Assembly (NCBI GenBank): GCA_937900435.1
Contig: CALCEG010000162.1
Span: forward strand, 1 to 16,420
Source: an uncultured Alphaproteobacteria bacterium
GTDB lineage: Bacteria > Pseudomonadota > Alphaproteobacteria > Rs-D84
DNA length: 16,420 nt
Direction of reading: 5' to 3'
The notes beneath the pieces are model-generated. The model searched no databases, was not told the origin of the DNA, and saw only the letters and a program-made list of their open reading frames with translations. Positions 1-6,106 of the stretch are shown piece after piece (the first letter of the stretch is position 1; the number at the start of each line of letters is the position of its first letter). The position numbers and the translations under genes are program-made.

Positions 1-2
1 AG

Positions 3-356
3 CCTGGTGTTTATTTGCCAACTGGCGATTCTGCAGCGCTATCTTTAACATCTCCATATGAAAAAATACTCGCAGGCAAAAGAATGGCGCCAAAACTTGT
101 AGAGGGGGGCATAGGAGATATGCTTGGCGAAATGCCTACGTATACCCCCGAATATTATAAAACTGCATCAAGAAAAATAAGTTCAAGTGACGCTATAGAA
201 GCCGGTGATGCGTACTCAACAATAAGGAGCACAAGAGACCGTATATTGCAACACCAGACCATTAACATAAATGTAGACGGTGAAACAATAAAATCACAAG
301 AAGTTGATAACGTAATACAAGAAGGAACATTATTAACACAGACATTAGGGTTTTAA
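3..356 (+). CDS. Probable tape measure protein, C-terminal end (partial)
   Basis: The reading frame is open from the left edge (PGVYLPTGDS at positions 3-32) to a TAA at 354-356, so these are the last 117 residues of a longer gene. A TTG at 15 is in frame, but nothing marks it as a start. The tail end reads TININVDGETIKSQEVDNVI followed by GTLLTQTLGF. That resembles the 'I-I-V-DGE' strand plus short helix that often closes phage tape measure proteins. The place directly before a Dit-like gene and the plug, hub and spike genes is where the tape measure gene sits in this type of tail cluster. Tape measure proteins set tail length and leave the tube during DNA delivery. No membrane segment or enzyme motif is visible in this part. 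The identity rests mostly on position; another tail-tip protein is possible. Confidence 0.6.
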   Translation, partial: PGVYLPTGDSAALSLTSPYEKILAGKRMAPKLVEGGIGDMLGEMPTYTPEYYKTASRKISSSDAIEAGDAYSTIRSTRDRILQHQTININVDGETIKSQEVDNVIQEGTLLTQTLGF

Positions 357-359
357 AAA

Positions 360-1253
360 ATGAAAAGAAATACGCAGAATTTTTCTTTGAATGGTTTAGG
401 CACAATGGCTACCAATGTTGTCGGTTCTACTATCTGGGGCAAAGACGGTCTTGATAAACGTAACAGCGAAGGGCGAGAATCTCTTTCTGGTGTTATAAAT
501 ACCGTAAGTTCTGTTGCTGACACAATATCAAACGCTTTAGGAAACAGAAACCCTTATTACATAATTGGTGAAGTACCAAACGAAGACAAAATCGGAGAGT
601 TTGCGGAAAAATATTTAGGCAATATTGGAGGCGCCGTCAGAGCTGTTACAAAACTGGTTAACGGTGCAAAACAAGAAGGTGTTATTATTGACTGCCTTGG
701 TGATGTTGATGGTGCAAGTTCTGTAGAATTTACGCAAAACCCAATTATGTATGTTACAAACAGTGTAACCGATTCGCGCTTAAGAAAGCCTGCTTCTGTT
801 AGTGCAGTTATTGCAGTATCTAATTATTTATCTGACGATATATTGGATGAGGCTGTAAATTCTATTTCTAGCGCAGTTGACATAACTGGTGGCTGGATGA
901 CAAACGTTCTGACCAGTAACTTGTTCTACGGCGGTAATACACGCGCACAGTATGCATTGTATCGCTTAAGATGGCTTATGGAAAACGCAGTGCCTTTTAC
1001 GGTTCATACACCACACGGCATCTATGAAAATATGTTAATAAAAAGCATTAAACCGCGCACAGATGCTACAAAGATGGATATGTTGTACGCGACAATAGAA
1101 TTTGAAGAAATAATAATGTATACTACATATCAACAAACAACCAACGGCAAAGAAGCCCCGGTTATGCCTGCGCGCAAAGCTATAACAGGTGAAAGCGCTT
1201 CACTAACGTCAAGAGCTTCTTCTGCTTGGGATTGGGTTAAAAATCGGTTTTAA
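360..1253 (+). CDS. Dit-like tail-tip / baseplate protein
   Basis: A 297-aa protein. The first 110 residues are rich in Gly, Ser, Val and Asn and look like a flexible, tube-facing extension. Residues about 125-255 form the recognisable part: VTDSRLRKPASVSAVIAVSN, then GNTRAQYALYRLRWLMENAV, then PFTVHTPHGIYENMLIKSI, then LYATIEFEEIIMY. The order 'V-T-hypervariable-P..V..L..L-PF-V-TP-G-YENMLI..I-P' ending in an 'EFEEI' strand is that of the Dit-like tail proteins found between tape measure and hub in simple myophages. Such proteins join the tail tube to the hub. The ATG lies 3 bases after the preceding stop, with a modest AGGG at 347-350. The C-terminal 40 residues (Ser/Ala-rich, ending SAWDWVKNRF) are not recognisable. 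Family assignment is fairly secure; exact placement in the baseplate is inference. Confidence 0.78.
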   Translation: MKRNTQNFSLNGLGTMATNVVGSTIWGKDGLDKRNSEGRESLSGVINTVSSVADTISNALGNRNPYYIIGEVPNEDKIGEFAEKYLGNIGGAVRAVTKLVNGAKQEGVIIDCLGDVDGASSVEFTQNPIMYVTNSVTDSRLRKPASVSAVIAVSNYLSDDILDEAVNSISSAVDITGGWMTNVLTSNLFYGGNTRAQYALYRLRWLMENAVPFTVHTPHGIYENMLIKSIKPRTDATKMDMLYATIEFEEIIMYTTYQQTTNGKEAPVMPARKAITGESASLTSRASSAWDWVKNRF

Positions 1254-1263
1254 GGAGGGTTAA

Positions 1264-1554
1264 ATGGCAGTAAATAGTCTTGGTATAGCAGCAAAAGAAC
1301 AAACCGTTACCCTTGCAAACGGTATGACTGCAGATATTAAATTTGACCCATTTTATTATAGATGGTATGCTAATTATTATAGCGATGGTGAATTAGTTGC
1401 TTGTGGTATTGCTTTAGACCCAAATACTGCAGGCGTTCTTGACATTCTGCCTGTTAGTCTCGGTGTTGTTGACACTGGCGACCCAAAGGTAAAATATGAA
1501 CCATACGAACAACTTGGTAACAGATTAGCGGTGATTGAAATTGTCGAAGAATGA
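1264..1554 (+). CDS. Baseplate plug protein (Pam3 gp18-like)
   Basis: A 96-aa beta-rich protein. After a strand-forming start (EQTVTLANGMTADIKFDPF) come YYRWYANYYSDGELVACGIA and LDILPVSLGVVDTGDPKV, and the C-terminus is LGNRLAVIEIVEE. This pattern (aromatic W-Y strand, 'DG.....GI.L', a 'LP..LGVVD' turn, and a final 'LG.RL..I.I.E' strand) matches the small plug proteins that close the hub lumen in cyanophage Pam3-like baseplates, usually about 95-110 aa. Such a plug is thought to hold back the tape measure until infection. SD GGAGG at 1255-1259 with suitable spacing supports the ATG. It ends in TGA and overlaps the hub gene, which suggests coupled translation. Similarity to the family is recalled, not computed. 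Confidence 0.78.
   Translation: MAVNSLGIAAKEQTVTLANGMTADIKFDPFYYRWYANYYSDGELVACGIALDPNTAGVLDILPVSLGVVDTGDPKVKYEPYEQLGNRLAVIEIVEE
1530..1534 (+). promoter_or_regulatory. Ribosome binding site for a TTG start of the hub gene
   Basis: GGTGA lies inside the end of the plug gene, six bases before TTG at 1541. It matches the GGTGA part of the consensus TAAGGAGGTGA. The hub frame is closed just upstream by TGA at 1532-1534, and no in-frame ATG or GTG occurs before about residue 83 of the hub. The start must therefore be TTG 1541 or TTG 1535; the spacing favours 1541. Translation probably relies on ribosomes finishing the plug gene. Confidence 0.5.
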
Positions 1555-3103
1555 TTTTAATTTTGATAGATGTCTAAAGTTAGTCTTTACTGGCGGCAAC
1601 ATCGGGCAAGGCAATACATTTGTTATTGAATATAACCCACGCAAAGCGCCCTTTCTTTGTCCACGTATAGAGGTAGAACTAATAGACAACCCTGCTTCTA
1701 AATTAAACGGCAAGGCTGGTTATGAAGCACGCATTAAAATATACAACCCAAGCCCAAACATTTTATCTACCATTGCTTCTGGTATGACGTATTTTACAAA
1801 CGGCGAAGATATATATGATTACTATTCCGGTAAGTTGCGCGTAAGTGTTTATGCTGGTTATTTTGTAGCAAAAGACCCAACAGAAATAGAAGCACAAAAA
1901 ATTAAAGAAGAAGAAAAGAAAGCTAATAGCCAAGCAAAAAACACTAATAATATTGTGTTAAACGATAGCGAATTGCTGTGTAATGATGGTGCTACATACG
2001 GCGAACCTTTGTTTGATAAGGGCTACGTCAATAACTCTATGTATGTTCATAAAGGCGCAGATAATATATTAACGTTATCTTGTCACAACATAGACATAAC
2101 AGCTATGCAATACAAACAGATGAAACCTGTAAGTGGCACCAAGGATTTTGTACCTGTGTTTTCTTGGGATGCAAAAAAAGACGAAACGCAAAAAGGTTTT
2201 TCAACTTTTGACCAGACGTTTAAGTATTTTGCCACTAAATATGGTGATTATTGGTATCCACCGGAAAAAAGGAATATTCTCGGTTCGACAACAGCAGAAG
2301 CTTTACCTTTAGATTCACCGGAGCGAGGTACAACGAATCCGCAATGGATGAAAGTGTTGTATGTGAGCAACTTGAACGATGTTTATTCTGTAAAAGAAAC
2401 TGGTGGTGCCTTAGAGGATGTAAAACAAGACGAAGTTTTGCGCAGAAGAGCAACGGATGCAAATCTTGAGAACAGAATCAGAACAGATAAGTTTTATACG
2501 AACAATTCAGCAAAAGACCCTTGTCTTTTAGACCTTTGCGCTTTTGGTGGAGAAAACCTTGGTTACAAACTCATTGAGGACGCTTGGGGTTACATTGTTT
2601 ACGCTGTATACCCTCTTGGCTCTTACAAGTCAATGGTACCTTTAGACACAGATGGTGTCGTAAAGATAATTAACTTTCAAAATCTTTTAGAAACACCTGT
2701 AGCAACACCTTCTGGTTGTTTGAATGTAAAAATGTGGTTTAACAGAGAGTGCAAGCCTCAGCGGTATCTCGCTCTGATTCTTGATTCTACATATGAAGGG
2801 AACCCCGAAGAGTCAGGCATACTTAACATAAACAAATTAAACTTCACAAAGATGCCTGGGCAAGGTAATCAGCTTATAGTGCCTTTAGGTGGTTCTTCTG
2901 ATAATGCTGCAGTTGCAACAACTCAATTATCAACAAGTATGGCAATAGCTGCAGTGTCACAATATCAAAACGTTGCTGCTAAGAACGGGTATATGTTTAA
3001 TGTTGGGTTCCTTATGTATAAGGTTACGCATAAATTATCAACACACGGCAAAGACTGGACAACAACAGTCCAAACCGTACCAATGATGACAGGAGCTAAA
3101 TAA
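1541..3103 (+). CDS. Baseplate hub protein (gp27-like)
   Basis: A 520-aa protein from TTG 1541 (522 aa from TTG 1535). The N-terminal beta domain (residues about 10-110) contains RIEVELID and GYEARIKIYNPSP, as in hub proteins that trimerise under the tail tube. A charged linker follows at about 112-140 (EAQKIKEEEKKANSQAKN). Farther on, residues 365-410 contain NFQNLLETPVATPSGCLNVK and WFNRECKPQRY, the typical hub 'G-P-.....G..V...LN....P' segment. The end, LMYKVTHKLSTHGKDWTTTV, is the usual 'Y.V....H.....DW.T.V' closing strand. The hub joins tube to spike and provides the platform for the wedges. It overlaps the plug gene by 14 bases from 1541, and its TAA shares one base with the spike ATG. 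The non-ATG start and weak SD suggest translational coupling. No lysozyme domain is visible. Confidence 0.82.
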   Translation: MSKNDFNFDRCLKLVFTGGNIGQGNTFVIEYNPRKAPFLCPRIEVELIDNPASKLNGKAGYEARIKIYNPSPNILSTIASGMTYFTNGEDIYDYYSGKLRVSVYAGYFVAKDPTEIEAQKIKEEEKKANSQAKNTNNIVLNDSELLCNDGATYGEPLFDKGYVNNSMYVHKGADNILTLSCHNIDITAMQYKQMKPVSGTKDFVPVFSWDAKKDETQKGFSTFDQTFKYFATKYGDYWYPPEKRNILGSTTAEALPLDSPERGTTNPQWMKVLYVSNLNDVYSVKETGGALEDVKQDEVLRRRATDANLENRIRTDKFYTNNSAKDPCLLDLCAFGGENLGYKLIEDAWGYIVYAVYPLGSYKSMVPLDTDGVVKIINFQNLLETPVATPSGCLNVKMWFNRECKPQRYLALILDSTYEGNPEESGILNINKLNFTKMPGQGNQLIVPLGGSSDNAAVATTQLSTSMAIAAVSQYQNVAAKNGYMFNVGFLMYKVTHKLSTHGKDWTTTVQTVPMMTGAK

Positions 3104-3903
3104 TGCAGGCGCCAGACGCAGCAGTAGCTGCTAAATATTTAATTAACACGCATATGATGGTAAAAGTGCTAGAGTTTCACCCTGACACTCAAACTGTTGA
3201 CGTTGTGCAAGAAGTCTATGACTTTGTGAACACAACAGACGGTAGTTTTGTTGTTATAAACGAATTTGGTGTCGAAGTGCCAGCAAACGTAAAACAACTG
3301 GACGTGTTTTATGGTATTCCTGTGAAGCAAGAACGTTACGGCCAGTTCTCTATTAGATGTTGCCCTAAGCCCGGTGACACTGGTTATTTAGAAATATTTA
3401 CAGAAGATATACAAGATTGGGTTGAGAACGGTGGTCCATCTGTGCCTTGGGCTACATTAAGATTTATGAGAAAGAACAGTGTGTTTGTACCTTTTGTGCC
3501 AAACAACAAGAACTGTGCAACGGATTACCCAACAACAAACGAATCGCTTGTTGTAAAGTCTAACCGTGTAACTATGACTATAAGCGACCCAGAACAAGGA
3601 AACGAATCGGTTTCTTTAAGTATGAGCAATGGCGTGTCATTGACAATATCAGCGGACGGCAATATAATTGTTAATGGAACAAAAGCAACAATAAATGCGA
3701 GTTCTACAACGATAAACGGCTCTTTGCAGGTTAACGGAGAAGTTACTACGAGCTCAACAATAACATCTGGTGGAGATATAAATTCTGGCGGAGACGTGAT
3801 AACAAGTAGCGGTATATCATTAGACAATCATACACACCTTGTTGTTAACGCCGTACCGTCCAACCCTGCGTTACCAGTTGTAACGGATGTACCGGCATCT
3901 TAG
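3103..3903 (+). CDS. Membrane-puncturing spike protein (Gp138/gpV-like)
   Basis: A 266-aa protein. Residues about 12-110 look like the N-terminal OB fold of Gp138-type spikes: MMVKVLEFHPDTQTVDVV, then DVFYGIPV, then CPKPGDTGYLEIFTEDIQDW ('P.GD.G.L......I..W'). Residues about 145-240 are short alternating strands with Thr, Ser, Val, Asn and Gly (TINASSTTINGSLQVNGEV, TSGGDINSGGDVITSSG), as expected for an intertwined trimeric beta-helix. Residues 241-245 read DNHTH, an HxH apex that in P2 gpV and phi92 gp138 binds an iron ion, three chains giving six histidines. SD AGGAG (3091-3095) precedes an ATG that overlaps the hub stop as TAATG. The spike pierces the outer envelope. Family call is strong; metal binding is inferred from the motif. 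Confidence 0.88.
   Translation: MQAPDAAVAAKYLINTHMMVKVLEFHPDTQTVDVVQEVYDFVNTTDGSFVVINEFGVEVPANVKQLDVFYGIPVKQERYGQFSIRCCPKPGDTGYLEIFTEDIQDWVENGGPSVPWATLRFMRKNSVFVPFVPNNKNCATDYPTTNESLVVKSNRVTMTISDPEQGNESVSLSMSNGVSLTISADGNIIVNGTKATINASSTTINGSLQVNGEVTTSSTITSGGDINSGGDVITSSGISLDNHTHLVVNAVPSNPALPVVTDVPAS
3640..3668 (+). promoter_or_regulatory. Sigma70-like promoter candidate with exact consensus, inside the spike gene
   Basis: TTGACA at 3640-3645, a 17-base spacer (3646-3662) and TATAAT at 3663-3668 match both consensus hexamers exactly at the optimal spacing. It lies in codons for the spike beta-helix (LTISADGNIIV). Transcription would start near 3675 and run into the sheath initiator and wedge genes. 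Exact matches are rare even in AT-rich DNA, but no expression data support it. Confidence 0.5.
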
Positions 3904-3912
3904 GAGGAATAA

Positions 3913-4290
3913 ATGCAAACGTGGACAATAACACAGAAGACAGAAACTGATAACGGCAACGATGTAAAAGCGGAATACGGGTTGATTTGCATAGACTCAG
4001 ACCTTGAAGCGTTGAGAACTCAGATAGACTGCAATTTACAGGTTGTTAAGGGTGAAGTGCCAGACGAAACAAAGGGCGTAGATTATTTTGGTATTATCTT
4101 TTCAAACACGCCGTTGCCAATGAAAATACAAGAAATAACACGTGTTATAGCTAATGTTGATGGTGTACAAGATGTTTATTTCTTAAAAGCAGAACAGGAC
4201 CACAAGACTCAAGGTCTTAGATTATATTTCAAAATACAGTCTATTTATGGGGCATTGGAATACAACAAGAATATTGAAAACATTGGATAA
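3913..4290 (+). CDS. Sheath initiator / baseplate wedge protein, GPW/gp25 family
   Basis: A 125-aa protein, the usual size for the GPW/gp25 family. The pattern fits: a beta-strand start, a helix LEALRTQIDCNLQVVKGEVP, then TKGVDYFGIIFSN ('G.DY' step), a helix MKIQEITRVIANVDGVQDVY, and paired C-terminal strands LRLYFKIQSIYGALEYN. In T4, gp25 bridges the wedge to the first sheath ring and starts sheath polymerisation, so its presence indicates a contractile tail. A strong SD (GGAGGA at 3902-3907) precedes the ATG. The gene ends in TAA, 32 bases before the gpJ-like gene, and its end carries the -35 box of a promoter candidate. The family is often called 'lysozyme-like' by name, but no catalytic function should be assumed. 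Confidence 0.85.
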   Translation: MQTWTITQKTETDNGNDVKAEYGLICIDSDLEALRTQIDCNLQVVKGEVPDETKGVDYFGIIFSNTPLPMKIQEITRVIANVDGVQDVYFLKAEQDHKTQGLRLYFKIQSIYGALEYNKNIENIG

Positions 4291-4302
4291 CACGGTTATA
4301 AT
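4274..4302 (+). promoter_or_regulatory. Sigma70-like promoter candidate upstream of the gpJ-like gene
   Basis: TTGAAA at 4274-4279 (five of six to consensus), a 17-base spacer and TATAAT at 4297-4302 (six of six). The -35 box lies in the last codons of the sheath-initiator gene and the -10 box in the 32-base gap. A start near 4309 would leave a short leader with the SD AAAGGTG (4311-4317) before the ATG at 4323. Position and quality support it; AT-rich composition raises the chance of coincidence. Confidence 0.45.
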
Positions 4303-4322
4303 GGAAAACAAAAGGTGAACAG

Positions 4323-5522
4323 ATGGGAACTTGGACAAATCAAGGTTTTATAGCTCAAAGCGTAGAAGATTATAAGACCCAAATTCAGAATATATTTACA
4401 ACTGCGTTTGGCAGTGATTTCAATGTTACAGATGACACTTTGCCACAGAACATCTTGATTCAAGAATTGGCAGAATTGTTAGCTAATGCTGATGCTGATG
4501 GTATTGAAGTTCTTACACAGTTAAATGTGAATACAATGAGCGGAATTTGGTTGGATTTTGTGGCTCTTGCACGCGGATTAAAAAGACACGCAGGCACACC
4601 ACAAACAGCAACAATTTCAGCTATATCTAACCCTTCTTCGTTGCCGTTTACCATTGGTCAGGGTCAAGTGTTTGTTTGTAACGAAACTGGCGAATCTTTT
4701 GTGACAGAAGAAGCTATATCTATCGAATCCGTAAACACTTCTTTTCCTGTTGTTTTTTCTGGCGAAGGCAACTCATCTGCTGTTGTAGGAAACCACTTAA
4801 GAACAGACGATGTAAGCGGTATTATATCAATGGAAATTATTGGTCTTGGCACTGGCACAGAAAGGGAAACAGATGCAGACTTTAGAAAAAGACTTAGCTT
4901 ATCTGTGCCTGTATTTAATCCAACCATAGAACATATTCAAAACGAAATAAAAGCTCTTCCTGACATAAGAGGAATAGGTGTTACATATAATGATACATCG
5001 TCTACTTCTGCGGAAGGTTTGCCACCATACACAACAGAGTTTCTGGTTGCACCATCTGCAGCTATCGACAGAACAACGGAACAGTTTTTGTTTTGGAAGC
5101 AATCTGTTGCTAAGGCTATTTTATGGAATAAGGTGCCAGGAAGCCCAACATACGGCAACACTACAGTAAACATAGCGGACCCCTTTGGGACTATGAAAGA
5201 CGTTTTGTTCTCCGTTCCAAGCGAAGTTAAATTAGGTATAACTATAAACATACGAGTTAACGAAGAAGTTGGGGCACCAGATTTGCAACAAGTTGACAAA
5301 ATAAAAGAAAACATAGCAAATTATGTCAACACATTGCCTGTTGGAATCGATGTCGCCTATTCAAAGGTTATGCAAGAGTTTCTTAACGTTTCGTCTATGG
5401 ATATTATAAGCGTTGTGTTTGAAAATCTTGATACACATACGACATACACAAACCAAAACTATGTTATCGAATCGAGGCAGTATGCGTCTTGTTTGACAAA
5501 CAACATAAAGGTTGATTACTAA
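4323..5522 (+). CDS. Baseplate J-like wedge protein (gpJ/gp6 type)
   Basis: A 399-aa protein, typical for the baseplate J family. The N-terminus has LPQNILIQELAELLANADAD and later GIWLDFVALARGLKRHAGTP, matching the 'G..LD..A...G..R..' segment that follows the first helix pair. Residues about 95-160 are a beta domain. GTGTERETDADFRKRL (residues 175-190) is the family hallmark ('G...E.D..FR.R'). VDKIKENIANYVNTLPVGIDVAYSKVMQEF (in two adjacent pieces) is the usual late helix with the 'G..V.YS.V' step. In P2, gpJ lies at the edge of the baseplate and, with gpI, links the wedges to the fibres. SD AAAGGTG lies 5 bases before the ATG. Its TAA overlaps the next ATG by one base. Confidence 0.88.
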   Translation: MGTWTNQGFIAQSVEDYKTQIQNIFTTAFGSDFNVTDDTLPQNILIQELAELLANADADGIEVLTQLNVNTMSGIWLDFVALARGLKRHAGTPQTATISAISNPSSLPFTIGQGQVFVCNETGESFVTEEAISIESVNTSFPVVFSGEGNSSAVVGNHLRTDDVSGIISMEIIGLGTGTERETDADFRKRLSLSVPVFNPTIEHIQNEIKALPDIRGIGVTYNDTSSTSAEGLPPYTTEFLVAPSAAIDRTTEQFLFWKQSVAKAILWNKVPGSPTYGNTTVNIADPFGTMKDVLFSVPSEVKLGITINIRVNEEVGAPDLQQVDKIKENIANYVNTLPVGIDVAYSKVMQEFLNVSSMDIISVVFENLDTHTTYTNQNYVIESRQYASCLTNNIKVDY

Positions 5523-6094
5523 TGAAGTTAAACTATGACTTTCCTTGGTATATTCAAAACTCACCGGCATTTATGACTCTATATACCGGCTTTTATGATA
5601 TTGCAAAAAACATAAGCCCTTTGCCGTTTTTAGATATGCTTGATATGGATAATATTACGACATACTATGAGTTAATGGTTGCTGCCAACTTTTACGGTTT
5701 AAGCACAAAATGGTATGCGACACAAGGTGCTTTGATTTACAATCGCCGTGAATGGGGGCCAAGACCGGAAGGGTTGGTTGAATATTATTGGAATGGACGC
5801 GCATCTGTTGATACTATCAAGATTATGGCAAATTATATTAGGGCAAAGACACAAATACGCGGACAGCCTTTAACTTTAGTTAATTTGAAAAAGTTTTATG
5901 AAACCGCACTTGACGGTTACGATTATTCTGTCGAAAACAACATTGAAGTGATTGAATCTTTACAGCACTTTGAAATTGTTGTTACGGCGCCAGAAAACAT
6001 AATAAACGGCATAATTGAAATGTCTTTTACTGACAGGTGGCCGTTTGGTAAACCTGTTGGTATATCATACAATATTACGTACATACAAGCGTAA
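5522..6094 (+). CDS. Baseplate wedge protein, DUF2612 / gpI-like
   Basis: A 190-aa protein in the slot after gpJ, where gpI or DUF2612 proteins lie in P2-like and simple myophages. It begins PWYIQNSPAFMTLYTGFYDI, followed by DMLDMDNITTYYELMVAANF and YGLSTKW, resembling the family's '..SP....L...F..........V.NI.TA.G.GLD.WG' layout, though with a degenerate 'GLD-WG'. ASVDTIKIMANYIRAKTQIR matches the usual 'D......I..RI......' helix, then LTLVNLKKFYETAL, and the protein ends in beta strands (HFEIVVTAPENI and later). Such proteins attach fibres to the wedge tip. ATG overlaps the preceding stop (TAATG), with only a distant AAAGG, so translation is probably coupled. The family name is tentative; the wedge role follows mainly from position. 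Confidence 0.65.
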   Translation: MKLNYDFPWYIQNSPAFMTLYTGFYDIAKNISPLPFLDMLDMDNITTYYELMVAANFYGLSTKWYATQGALIYNRREWGPRPEGLVEYYWNGRASVDTIKIMANYIRAKTQIRGQPLTLVNLKKFYETALDGYDYSVENNIEVIESLQHFEIVVTAPENIINGIIEMSFTDRWPFGKPVGISYNITYIQA

Positions 6095-6106
6095 GGAGAA
6101 AACAAA

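Noticed and set aside
15..356. TTG at 15 as a true start for the first ORF
   Set aside because: The frame is open to the left edge with sensible sequence, and no SD is visible in the few bases available. A truncated longer gene is the simpler reading.
1264..3103. Programmed +1 frameshift joining plug and hub into one protein
   Set aside because: The frames would allow it within 1535-1554, but no slippery or pausing signal is evident and a TTG start with GGTGA is sufficient.
4937..5314. 125-codon minus-strand ORF opposite the gpJ-like gene
   Set aside because: It mirrors a strongly supported gene in a gene-dense + strand operon, and its product shows no family features.
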